Shown piece by piece: positions 34,623 to 42,340 of a DNA stretch of 42,660 nt. How positions within the stretch are numbered: position 1 is the first letter of the stretch; each line of letters begins with the position of its first letter. Source of the stretch: Christensenella sp. UBA6345 (GTDB lineage: Bacteria > Bacillota > Clostridia > Christensenellales > UBA1242); the NCBI GenBank assembly GCA_002437945.1, contig DJSB01000021.1, forward strand, positions 1 through 42,660, in the 5' to 3' direction. Under the pieces are notes generated by a model. It saw nothing but the letters and a program-made list of their open reading frames with translations. It ran no database searches and was not told the origin of the DNA. The position numbers were made by a program, and so were the translations under genes.

Positions 34623-34843
34623 TTGACAATTAATGAAAAATATAATATACTAATTATGTAATATTTCAATTAGTCCATTCGCGATGTATTACATAAGAAC
34701 AATAATAAAGACCAGGTTGAAATCTTCTTTATGAATGGCAAAAATATACAACATGCTTAAAAGTGGTTGATTTTTTGCTGTTTAGATAAGGGGGTTATTT
34801 TTTTTCAACCAAAAGATAATTTTAATTATTTAGGAGATTTATT
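34623..34843 (+). promoter_or_regulatory. Consensus promoter and long leader of the methyltransferase
   Basis: TTGACA (34623-34628), 17-bp spacer, TATACT (34646-34651). The leader that follows is about 185 nt. GGTTGAAA (34715-34722) pairs with TTTCAACC (34803-34810), but a second GGTTGA (34765-34770) can pair with the same TCAACC, so two folds exclude each other. TATGTAAT/ATTACATA forms another stem near 34656-34694. A small frame of 16 codons starts at 34684 (MYYIRTIIKTRLKSSL) but has no ribosome binding site. The layout suggests regulation by RNA switching. Confidence 0.5.
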
Positions 34844-35602
34844 ATGATAAAATTTAATTACAAAGATGTAGCAAAAGAACAAGGTTGGAATTTTAATTCA
34901 ATTACTCCAATCGTAGAATATCCAGTAGATTATTTCTACTATAAGGAAGTAGCAAAAGAGATTAATCCATCAACTGTTATGCTTGATATTGGTTGTGGAA
35001 GTGGAGAAAAGGCTGTAAGGTATTTTTCTAATGCTAAAAAAGTTGTTATGCTTGACAACGAGCCAGAAATGTTGACTAGAGTACAAGCCAATGTAGAAAA
35101 AATACTTTCTCCAAAAGAACGTGAGATATTTACTACAAAACTAGCCGATGGCACAGGAAAATTGGATTTCCCTGATGAAAGTTTTGATATGGTGGTTTCA
35201 AGACATTGTGGTGGTAATATGAGTGAAGTGTATCGTGTCCTAAAGAAAGGCGGTATATTTATTTCGGAAGATGTAGACCATGAAGATTGTTTAGAAATCA
35301 AACAATTATTTGGACGTGGTCAAGGTTATGAAAATTTGAAGACGCACAATCTTGAAAAACAAAAAATTATGAATGAATGTTTGGATTTAAAATTTTCTGA
35401 TATTGAATTGAAAAATTTTTATTACATCGAATATTATCCTGATGTTCAACAATTAAAGTATTTGTTGACCAGAACACCAATATTAGAATATTTTGATGAA
35501 ACCACCGATGATGAAATTCTTAATCAATACATAGCCCAAAACACCACAGAAAAGGGTATAAAATTAATAAGAAGACTATATGCTTTCCGTATAGTAAAAT
35601 AA
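34844..35602 (+). CDS. Class I SAM-dependent methyltransferase
   Basis: 252 residues. The SAM-binding motif I is LDIGCGSGEKAVRYF (about 47-61), an acidic residue follows the next strand (VMLDNEPEML), and motif IV-V region is DESFDMVVSRHCGGNMSEVYRVLKKGG. No target-recognition domain is recognisable, so the substrate could be a small molecule, rRNA or protein. AGGAGA precedes the ATG. The long structured leader recalls regulated resistance methyltransferases, and an ABC exporter gene lies next to it on the other strand; a link to drug resistance is speculation. Confidence 0.85.
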   Translation: MIKFNYKDVAKEQGWNFNSITPIVEYPVDYFYYKEVAKEINPSTVMLDIGCGSGEKAVRYFSNAKKVVMLDNEPEMLTRVQANVEKILSPKEREIFTTKLADGTGKLDFPDESFDMVVSRHCGGNMSEVYRVLKKGGIFISEDVDHEDCLEIKQLFGRGQGYENLKTHNLEKQKIMNECLDLKFSDIELKNFYYIEYYPDVQQLKYLLTRTPILEYFDETTDDEILNQYIAQNTTEKGIKLIRRLYAFRIVK

Positions 35603-35640
35603 AAAAGTAAGATTATTTATAAAGTAATGTTATAAATGAT

Positions 35641-35669
35641 AAAAAAGACCAGCAATATGCTGGTTTTTT
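35641..35669. terminator. Bidirectional terminator between the methyltransferase and ABC exporter
   Basis: ACCAGCA, loop ATA, TGCTGGT, with A and T runs on both sides. Confidence 0.85.
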
Positions 35670-35694
35670 AGTTCTAGTTTTTTAAGTTGATATT

Positions 35695-37470
35695 TTATTT
35701 ATCAATTTTTTGTGTTTCTTTATCTGATTTTTGTTTGTTATAAAGTTCATTGTATTTTTTATTGTGAGCAAGTAAAAATGAGTGTGTTCCTTTGTCGATA
35801 ATTTTCCCATGATCTATAAAATAGATTACGTCGCAGTTTTCAATTGTGGAAAGACGGTGTGCAATAGTTATGATTGTTTTGTTTTTCTTAAGTTCTTCAA
35901 CCGAGTCCATAACATGTTGTTGAGAGATGTTGTCAAGCGCACTTGTTGCTTCATCGAAAATGATGATTTTAGAGTCTTTTAAAAGTGCACGAGCAATACA
36001 AATTCTTTGTTTTTGTCCGCCTGAAAGTCTTGTTCCGCCTTCGCCAAGGAAACTATCAAGTTTTAGTGGAAGTTCTTTTACAAAATCATACGCATTTGCT
36101 TGTTTCAAAACATTATAAATTTCTTCATCGGTCACATCTGGTCTAACAAGTTGCATATTTTCTCGGATTGTGAGATTGAAAAGATATGGACTTTGGCTTA
36201 TCATTGAAACATTTTTACCGAAGTTTTGTGAAAGTTTTATTGATGATACACCATCAAATACAATTTCGCCTTCGCTAGGATCATATAGTTTGCATATAAG
36301 GGCAGTGATAGTGCTTTTACCACAACCACTTTCGCCAACAAAGGCAACATGAGTGTTAGGTTCGATTGTAAAACTTATATTATCCAATACTTTTTCATCT
36401 GGGTCATATTCAAATGAAACATTTTTAAATTCAATATTGCCTTTGAAGTCTTCAATTTCGGTATCGCCAAATTTATCATGAAGATAAGTTTTGTCATCTG
36501 CAAGTTCAAACACACGGTGTGCATTAACTTCAATTTCTTTAAAATAGTCTTGCAAATGTCCAAGATGAACTGCAAAATCCATGACATTGTTTTTATAAAC
36601 ATATACAGAATAAAACACTGCAAGTTCAAGTTGTCCGCCTTGGATAAGGTAAACACATAGGTAGATAAATAGCAGGTCACAAGCAATTTTAATTACACTA
36701 GCAAAATGATACCAGAATGATCCTACATACCATTCTTTGTTGTCTGCCTTGATATAGTCATTTTGAAGATCATTAATATGGTTAATAATGTTGCCAGAAA
36801 GTCCAAGAGTTTTAATGTCTTTTATACCCCTTATAGACTCGCCAATCATAGAGTTTATGTATTCGTTTTTCTTTAAAACTCTAGGTTTCATTTTTGTGAA
36901 ATAGTACATTCTGATTTGATATACAAGATATCTTACAATAATAAATCCTAAAAGGAACAAACCTATCCAAATATTTACAGCGAAAACATAGGCGATAAAT
37001 CCAAGTCTTGATATTGTATCAACAATTGATTCGCTTATACTTTTGAAAGATGTTCCAAGCGAGTCAAGGTCACTTGTAAGGCGAGTTATAAATGTTCCAT
37101 TTCCAAGTTTTTCAAACTCGTTTATGTTTGTGTTGAAACTCTTTTTTATGATTTCAAGTTTAACATCTCTTTTTACATAGTTTTCAAGTTTCTTAAAAAG
37201 GGGAACACGGCTTAAATATACCACAACTCCCAAAAATTCAATACCAGCAAAATAAAGTGCATATTTTTCTGCTGACAAAAAGTCTTGAGTTACAGTCATG
37301 TTTGAAATGACTTTTCCAAGAAGAAGTGGAGCAAAGAAACTTATAACACCTGTACAAATAAGGCTGAGCCAGAATCCAATGCAAAGCCACTTATAATTCC
37401 AAAAATATTTAAGATATTTTTTAAGGTTTTTATAACCTTTTATAGATTTCTTTTCTTCAATGTCTTTCAT
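35695..37470 (-). CDS. ABC exporter, fused membrane and ATPase domains
   Basis: 591 residues. The first 320 or so form the six-helix type I exporter membrane domain. The nucleotide-binding domain has Walker A GESGCGKST (about 376-384), the signature LSGGQKQR (about 476-483), Walker B IIIFDEATSALD (about 496-507) and the H-loop AHRLS. It is a half-transporter acting as a homo- or heterodimer, in the multidrug/lipid exporter group. I place the start at 37470, where AAAGGA precedes the ATG; an earlier ATG at 37506 has none. It contrasts with most neighbours in codon choice (more TTC, AAG-rich runs), perhaps reflecting transfer. Confidence 0.9.
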   Translation of the reverse strand: MKDIEEKKSIKGYKNLKKYLKYFWNYKWLCIGFWLSLICTGVISFFAPLLLGKVISNMTVTQDFLSAEKYALYFAGIEFLGVVVYLSRVPLFKKLENYVKRDVKLEIIKKSFNTNINEFEKLGNGTFITRLTSDLDSLGTSFKSISESIVDTISRLGFIAYVFAVNIWIGLFLLGFIIVRYLVYQIRMYYFTKMKPRVLKKNEYINSMIGESIRGIKDIKTLGLSGNIINHINDLQNDYIKADNKEWYVGSFWYHFASVIKIACDLLFIYLCVYLIQGGQLELAVFYSVYVYKNNVMDFAVHLGHLQDYFKEIEVNAHRVFELADDKTYLHDKFGDTEIEDFKGNIEFKNVSFEYDPDEKVLDNISFTIEPNTHVAFVGESGCGKSTITALICKLYDPSEGEIVFDGVSSIKLSQNFGKNVSMISQSPYLFNLTIRENMQLVRPDVTDEEIYNVLKQANAYDFVKELPLKLDSFLGEGGTRLSGGQKQRICIARALLKDSKIIIFDEATSALDNISQQHVMDSVEELKKNKTIITIAHRLSTIENCDVIYFIDHGKIIDKGTHSFLLAHNKKYNELYNKQKSDKETQKIDK

Positions 37471-37609
37471 AGTTTTATCCTTTGTGTTGTTTTTAATATA
37501 ACACAAAAATTCTTAAAGTAAAAATGATATGAAAAATATATAAATAAAAAATAGAATAACTTTTATTCTTCCTATTAGTTTTAATATGATAAATAAGTAA
37601 TTTAACTTT

Positions 37610-38386
37610 AAAGTATATTATGTACAACTTTTCGTGGACCCCATAAGACTCTTAATCAGTTACAAAAAAAAGAAGTATATATTACTATACTTCTTACAAT
37701 TGTGGTGGACCATCAGAGACTTTGGACTGGACCCACTGATTGCGTCAAAGCCCAACCTAATGACTCGAAATTTTTGATAAACAAAAATTTCCCGTTTAGT
37801 GGTTGGCTTTTCCTTACCCCAAAAAGTATACTACGTATAACTTTTCGTGGACCCCATAAGACTCTTAATCAGTTACAAAAAAAGAAGTATATACTGCTAT
37901 ACTTCTTATAATTGTGGTGGACCATCAGAGACTTTGGACTGGACCCACTGATTGCGTCAAAGCCTAACCTAATGACTCGAAATTTTTGATAAACAAAAAT
38001 TTCCCGTTTAGCGGTTGGCTTTTCCTTGCCCCAAAAAGTTATACTACGTACAACTTTTCGTGGACCCCATAGACTCTTAATCAGTTACAAAAAAAGAAGT
38101 ATATATTACTATACTTCTTATAATTGTGGTGGACCATCAGAGACTTTGGACTGGACCCACTGATTGCGTCAAAGCCCAACCTAATGACTCGAAATTTTAG
38201 ATAAACAAAAATTTCTCATTTAGCGGTTGGCTTTTCCTTACCCCAAAAAGTATACTACGTATAACTTTTCGTGGACCCCATAAGACTCTTAATCAGTTAC
38301 AAAAAAAGAAGTATATACTGCTATACTTCTTATAATTGTGGTGGACCATCAGAGACTCGAACTCTGGACCCACTGATTAAGAGGTG
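37610..38386. repeat. 212-bp tandem repeat, about 3.7 copies, containing tRNA-Lys-derived pieces
   Basis: The anchor CGTGGACCCC recurs at 37633, 37846, 38059 and 38270; TGGTGGACCATCAGAGACT recurs at 37703, 37915, 38127 and 38339. Each unit holds, on the forward strand: an ACTCTTAATCAGT stretch equal to a tRNA-Lys(CUU) anticodon loop and 3' stem; a hairpin AGAAGTATA/TATACTTCT whose reverse transcript ends in seven T; the reverse complement of a tRNA 3' end with CCA; and a large hairpin AAAGCC.AACC/GGTTGGCTTTT with an inner AAATTTTTG/CAAAAATTT stem. Units differ at a few positions only. No gene is supported inside; one frame at 37702-37911 is just repeat sequence. Confidence 0.9.
38339..38383 (-). 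pseudogene. 3' fragment (45 nt) of a tRNA-Lys(CUU) gene, likely attachment site
   Basis: On the reverse strand the sequence runs from CTCTTAATCAGT (anticodon loop with CTT, and 3' stem) through GGGTC, a perfect T-arm CAGAG-TTCGAGT-CTCTG, the acceptor strand ATGGTCC and ACCA. The 5' half of the tRNA is missing: upstream sequence shows no D-arm or matching acceptor strand. In the other three repeat units the T-arm is altered (AGTCCAAAGTCTC) and can no longer pair. A tRNA 3' end without its 5' half is the usual mark left by integration of a mobile element into the tRNA gene. 38387-38600 holds nothing else recognisable. Confidence 0.8.
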
Positions 38387-38600
38387 TGATTAAGACTTAT
38401 TAAGTTAGCTTATTTTATATCTTAAAAATCCCTTTATTTCCTTATTTTGCCTAGCAAATTCGTGTTATATAATTTAATTTCGTCTTATATCAATTTCCAT
38501 AATTTTATTTAAGTTTTTGGTGTCTAATTTTAGACAGGTTTGAAATAACTTAATTTTAAAGAATTGTATTTAAAAAATTTCACTTTAAATATTCAGATAT

Positions 38601-38630
38601 TTGACAAAATTTGGCTTAAAATTATATAAT
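38601..38630 (+). promoter_or_regulatory. Sigma-A promoter of the ABC-2 operon
   Basis: TTGACA (38601-38606), 18-bp spacer, TATAAT (38625-38630). Confidence 0.75.
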
Positions 38631-38661
38631 TTAAAAGATTATTGTAAGGAATATATTTGTT

Positions 38662-39573
38662 ATGAAAAATGATATTATAGAAATTAAAAACCTTGATAAA
38701 TCTTTTGGAGATATCCATGCTGTTAATAATTTATCATTTAAAGTTAAGCGTGGTGAATTATTTGCTTTTCTTGGTGTAAATGGTGCGGGAAAAAGTACCA
38801 CTATTTCAATCATGTGTGGGACTCTTAACAAAGATAATGGAAAGGTCATAATAGATGGCAAAGATATTGATACCCAAATTTCAAGTATAACAAAAGAAAT
38901 TGGTGTCGTTTTTCAAAACTCTGTTTTAGATAAAGTTTTAACTGTAAAAGATAATTTAATTTCCCGTGCTAGTCTTTATGAAATTTATGGACAAAAAGCC
39001 AATAAAAGAATTCTTGAACTTGCTGAACTTTTAGATTTTAAAAATTTACTCAATCGAACTGTTGGAAAACTTTCAGGTGGACAAAGACGAAGGATTGATG
39101 TTGCTAGAGCTCTTTTACACAATCCCAAAATACTAATATTAGATGAACCAACTACTGGTCTTGACCCACAAACAAGAAAAACATTATGGTCTGTTATTGA
39201 TAATTGTAGAAAAAAACAAAATATGACAGTATTTTTAACCACTCATTATATGGAAGAAGCATCTGATGCAGACTATGTTATTATTCTTGATAATGGCAAA
39301 ATATCTGCCGAAGGAACTCCATTAGACTTAAAGAACAAATATTCGGGCGATTTTATAAACATTTATAATGAGACCGAAGAAAATGTTAAAAAATTAGGCG
39401 TTCCATATGAAAAAATAGGGGATTTTTTCAGACTTGAAGTTAAAGATACCGAAGAAGCAAAAAATCTTATTATAAAATATCCAAAGTTATTTAAGGATTT
39501 TGAAATAACAAAAGGTAAAATGGACGATGTGTTTTTGACCGTAACTGGCAAAAAACTTGTAGGGGGTAATTAA
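38662..39573 (+). CDS. ABC transporter ATPase, DrrA/CcmA-like
   Basis: 303 residues. Walker A is GVNGAGKST (about 38-46), the signature LSGGQRRR (about 138-145), Walker B ILILDEPTTGLD (about 158-169), then the H-loop TTHYMEEA. The C-terminal 80 residues (IYNETEENVKKLG...KGKMDDVFLTVTGK) are the extension typical of DrrA-type drug exporter ATPases. It powers the permease encoded 1 nt downstream. AAGGA lies 11 bases before the ATG. Confidence 0.92.
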   Translation: MKNDIIEIKNLDKSFGDIHAVNNLSFKVKRGELFAFLGVNGAGKSTTISIMCGTLNKDNGKVIIDGKDIDTQISSITKEIGVVFQNSVLDKVLTVKDNLISRASLYEIYGQKANKRILELAELLDFKNLLNRTVGKLSGGQRRRIDVARALLHNPKILILDEPTTGLDPQTRKTLWSVIDNCRKKQNMTVFLTTHYMEEASDADYVIILDNGKISAEGTPLDLKNKYSGDFINIYNETEENVKKLGVPYEKIGDFFRLEVKDTEEAKNLIIKYPKLFKDFEITKGKMDDVFLTVTGKKLVGGN

Positions 39574-39574
39574 G

Positions 39575-40456
39575 ATGAAGACTTTATTTTACATGACAAA
39601 ACGAAACATGAAAATGTTTTTTAAAGATAAAGGAATGTTCTTTACTTCTCTTATAACTCCTATTATTTTATTAGTGTTATTTGTAACCTTTTTAGCTAGA
39701 ATTTATAAACAAAGTTTACCAAAAGGGCTTCCTGAGGGAATACAAAATGGAATTGTAAACGGACAATTATTTTCATCTTTATTTGCAGTGAGTTGTGTAA
39801 CCGTTGCTTTTTGTGCAAATATGCTTATGGTTTCCGACAAAGTTAATGGCACAAAAAAAGACATATATATTACACCAACTAAAAAATCTACCATTGCAAT
39901 GTCATATTATTTTGCATCTTTATTTGCCACTTTACTAGTTGCACTCGTTGGTACAGTTGCATGTTTTATCTATATTGGAGCAACAGGCTGGTTTATGTCA
40001 TTTGGAGATGTGGTTTTAATTTTTATAGATTTATTTATGCTTAGTTTGTTTGGAACAGCATTATCTTCAATAATAAATTGTTTTCTATCATCTCAAGGCC
40101 AAATATCTGCTGTTGGAACTATTGTTAGTGCTGGGTATGGCTTTATATGTGGAGCCTATATGCCTATATCTCAAATGGGTTCAGTAATGCAAAATATTCT
40201 AGCATTTTTGCCTGGGACATATGGAACATCTCTGCTTAAATATCATGCTTTAAGTGGCGTATTTAGAGAAATGTCTAAACAAGGGATTTCTGCTGACGTT
40301 ATATCTGGCATAAAAGATAATATTGACTGCAACTTATATTTCTTTGGTAACCAAGTAAGCATTGGAGCTATGTATGGAGTTATGATAGGCTCAATAATTT
40401 TACTCATTGGTGCTTATGTGCTTATAAGTGTTTTAAGAGCCAAAAAGAAAAAATAA
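39575..40456 (+). CDS. ABC-2 type transporter permease
   Basis: 293 residues with six transmembrane helices in the ABC-2 pattern: one near 22-41, a large loop, then helices at about 65-90, 108-130, 140-165, 175-195 and a last one at about 266-287. The GAYMPISQMGSVMQNILAFLPGTY segment before the last loop is typical of DrrB-like exporters. It forms a complete exporter with the ATPase upstream; the ribosome binding site (GGGGG) lies in the end of that gene. Substrate unknown; drug, antibiotic or lipid efflux is typical. Confidence 0.9.
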   Translation: MKTLFYMTKRNMKMFFKDKGMFFTSLITPIILLVLFVTFLARIYKQSLPKGLPEGIQNGIVNGQLFSSLFAVSCVTVAFCANMLMVSDKVNGTKKDIYITPTKKSTIAMSYYFASLFATLLVALVGTVACFIYIGATGWFMSFGDVVLIFIDLFMLSLFGTALSSIINCFLSSQGQISAVGTIVSAGYGFICGAYMPISQMGSVMQNILAFLPGTYGTSLLKYHALSGVFREMSKQGISADVISGIKDNIDCNLYFFGNQVSIGAMYGVMIGSIILLIGAYVLISVLRAKKKK

Positions 40457-40469
40457 AAATTTTAAAGCA

Positions 40470-40498
40470 AAAAATACTGGGAATCCCCAGTATTTTTT
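40470..40498. terminator. Bidirectional terminator after the ABC-2 operon
   Basis: AAAAAATACTGGG pairs with CCCAGTATTTTTT; loop AATC. It also serves the small reverse-strand gene ending at 40497. Confidence 0.85.
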
Positions 40499-40652
40499 AC
40501 TTTTTAAAAATCAAAATAGCCTTTGCACCAAGTGTAATTGTTGTGGAAATTAAAGTATATCCTTCTTTTTCCATTTCGTTACATTTGTCTTCAATTTTCT
40601 TTGCCATTTTCTTCGCTACGGGCGTGTAGCCTATTAGTTCTGTTTTATACAT
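40497..40652 (-). CDS. Small DUF4177-like protein, 51 residues
   Basis: A short gene with sequence MYKTELIGYTPVAKKMAKKI... ending YTLISTTITLGAKAILIFKK. The basic helix followed by a 'GY.L.S......AILIF.K' strand pattern resembles DUF4177 proteins, small alpha/beta proteins of unknown role. AAGGAG precedes the ATG, and the start overlaps the stop of the upstream membrane-protein gene (TAATG), so translation is coupled. This reading is firm as a gene; the family is tentative. Confidence 0.7.
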   Translation of the reverse strand: MYKTELIGYTPVAKKMAKKIEDKCNEMEKEGYTLISTTITLGAKAILIFKK

Positions 40653-40864
40653 TATTTTTCTCCTTTTTTATTTTTGCATAAATTTATAAGCCCAATTATA
40701 ACTAATATAATTCCAATCAATGCAATACCGATAGCAAGTCCTAATAAAATCCCATCACTAAACATTCCGAAATGAGAAGAACTATCCCCAGCAAAATAAT
40801 TATAGCACAAATATAATATTATACCAAAAATAAACAAAGCAATTCCTGTAATAAAATTTTTCAT
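40652..40864 (-). CDS. Small two-helix membrane protein
   Basis: About 70 residues with two transmembrane helices (about 5-24 and 39-62) joined by a short loop with FAGDSSSHFGMF, and a basic C-terminus. AGGAG lies nine bases before the ATG at 40864 and only three before an ATG two codons earlier (40870), so I prefer 40864. No family is recognised. It is coupled to the DUF4177-like gene by a TAATG overlap. Confidence 0.7.
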   Translation of the reverse strand: MKNFITGIALFIFGIILYLCYNYFAGDSSSHFGMFSDGILLGLAIGIALIGIILVIIGLINLCKNKKGEK

Positions 40865-40877
40865 TGTCATTTACTCC

Positions 40878-40891
40878 TAACTAATTAGTTA
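40878..40891. promoter_or_regulatory. 14-bp perfect palindrome before the small membrane-protein operon
   Basis: TAACTAATTAGTTA just downstream of a reverse-strand TATACT box. Position and symmetry suit a repressor site of the MarR or TetR kind. No such regulator is encoded in the window. Confidence 0.45.
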
Positions 40892-40927
40892 AAGTATACT
40901 TTTTATAGTCCTAGTTGATATTTGTGC

Positions 40928-41458
40928 TTACCTATTAATTTCAGTAATTATATTTTCCAAACTAGAAAAATTTACAAAGTTTACTTTTTGATTGTAAGTA
41001 GCTATCACTTCTTTATCTTCTGCTGTTTTCTTTTCTTCTGATAGTTTTTTTGTCTTTTCATAAACTAATTTCATTATTATTTTATGTATAAAACTCAACT
41101 TTGAATAGTCCATCCCACCTCTTAAATGATAGATAGTTGTTTTTTTGTATATTTCAACTGGAAGTTGTCTTTTCATGCTATTTTCTATCTTGACCACATT
41201 TTCTTTTTCCATAGGATCTGCCAATCCAACCGTAGCAATTATAATTTTTTTATTTTCGCAATTAGTTATTTTTTTTAAAGTTTTGGTCATTCCTAAAACT
41301 CCTCCAGCATATAATGCGCCTATATATACAATTGTTTCGTATTCATCAATATTTTTTATGTCTTTATAACTCTCCGCTTTGATATTGGTCTTTTTTGATA
41401 ATTCCATTGCATATTGTTTTGCAGTACCATATTTGGAACCATATATTATTATTTTCAT
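40928..41458 (-). CDS. Flavodoxin-domain protein
   Basis: 176 residues. The FMN-binding loop is YGSKYGTAKQYA (about 6-17), followed by VYIGALYAGGVLG and IYHLRGGMDYSKLSF, the pattern of Flavodoxin_5/HemG-like proteins. The GAGGAG ribosome binding site is clear. A relative lies at 7158-7658. Redox role likely, partner unknown. It is the first gene of a reverse-strand run with the two small genes at 40864 and 40652, although a palindrome and a promoter separate them. Confidence 0.82.
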   Translation of the reverse strand: MKIIIYGSKYGTAKQYAMELSKKTNIKAESYKDIKNIDEYETIVYIGALYAGGVLGMTKTLKKITNCENKKIIIATVGLADPMEKENVVKIENSMKRQLPVEIYKKTTIYHLRGGMDYSKLSFIHKIIMKLVYEKTKKLSEEKKTAEDKEVIATYNQKVNFVNFSSLENIITEINR

Positions 41459-41506
41459 GATTTTATTCTCCTCTACAAACTACTATTTATCTATTTTTTC
41501 CTTATA

Positions 41507-41638
41507 TTATCTTATCGTCAGTATTTGAATAATTGTGTAGGAATGTTTATATTCTCTACAAGCAGTAAGAATAAACATTACCGATGTTATTAAGCAAAAA
41601 GATGTAATTATTGAAAAAATTAAATTATGTTTTCTCAT
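41507..41638 (-). CDS. Very small lipoprotein, 43 residues
   Basis: The frame starts MRKHNLIFSIITSF and reads a basic N-terminus, a hydrophobic core and the lipobox ILTAC at residues 23-27, so signal peptidase II would leave a 17-residue lipopeptide (CREYKHSYTIIQILTIR). AAAGGA precedes the ATG at a normal distance. It may be a real mini-lipoprotein, a lipoprotein gene truncated by a stop, or a source of a signal-peptide-derived pheromone as known in enterococci. Nothing after the stop at 41507 looks like the lost remainder. Confidence 0.55.
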   Translation of the reverse strand: MRKHNLIFSIITSFCLITSVMFILTACREYKHSYTIIQILTIR

Positions 41639-41739
41639 TATATTTATCCTTTTTTCTATTAAAAAATTTTTATTCGTTGCCAATTGAGTAAAAAATTAAG
41701 GACATTGCAACTTCATAAATATAGTATATCATAAATTCA

Positions 41740-42189
41740 TTATAAATTTTGTGATAATTTTGAATTTTTATAACTTATAAGAATATGTGTTGGAGCAAAT
41801 ATAATGGCAAAAATTATTAGTAAAATGTTTTGTAGCATTATTCCACTAAATATAAATATTATCGAAGGTAAAATAGATAAGGCTAAAGACTTAATAAGTG
41901 CGGATTTTTTCCAAAAAACAATCCAGAATAAAAGATATAAAAATACTAGTGTAAAGTTTACAATTATATAAACCAACTTTGCATTGTTAAACCAAAAATC
42001 AAAATATGTATATGGTACATTAAGCATCATAGAAATAAAGCAACCATATCTACCAACTTGCTCCAATATTTTAACTTTTTTATTTTTATAAAGGTTGTTA
42101 AAACCATCTTTATTTGTTAAAGCAAACACTATATTTGGAATCATAATAAGAATTATTATAATTAAACCTATATAATTAAATATACCCAT
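41740..42189 (-). CDS. Conserved clostridial-type membrane protein
   Basis: 149 residues with four to five transmembrane helices and the pattern NKDGFNNLYKNKKVKILEQVGRYGCF near the N-terminus, which I recall from small hypothetical membrane proteins of Clostridia. No catalytic motif. GGAGAG precedes the ATG. Function unknown. The gap 41639-41739 holds only its probable 3' end. Confidence 0.7.
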   Translation of the reverse strand: MGIFNYIGLIIIILIMIPNIVFALTNKDGFNNLYKNKKVKILEQVGRYGCFISMMLNVPYTYFDFWFNNAKLVYIIVNFTLVFLYLLFWIVFWKKSALIKSLALSILPSIIFIFSGIMLQNILLIIFAIIFAPTHILISYKNSKLSQNL

Positions 42190-42295
42190 ATTTTCTCTCC
42201 ATTTGAATTTATGTTTTGGCTAATTTTATCACATGAATTATAAATAGTATATCATATAAATCAAAAACTTGTATATATTTTAAAAATAATATAAA

Positions 42296-42327
42296 AATAA
42301 CTCAATTTGTGTTGGGTTATTTTTTTG
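42296..42327. terminator. Terminator at the left edge of the hairpin array
   Basis: AATAACTCAA (42296-42305) pairs with TTGGGTTATT (42312-42321) with one T-G pair, then a T tract. Reverse-strand transcripts also meet a T run, so it could end a reverse-strand array transcript or insulate a forward one. Confidence 0.65.
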
Positions 42328-42340
42328 TTGTGAAAATTTT

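Noticed and set aside
37702..37911. Open frame of 69 codons within the 212-bp repeat
   Set aside because: It is made of tRNA-derived and hairpin sequence, lacks a ribosome binding site, and does not stay open in the same way in the sister copies.
38339..38383. Complete tRNA gene
   Set aside because: Only the 3' part from the anticodon loop onward is present; no D-arm, 5' acceptor strand or 5' anticodon stem can be found upstream on that strand.
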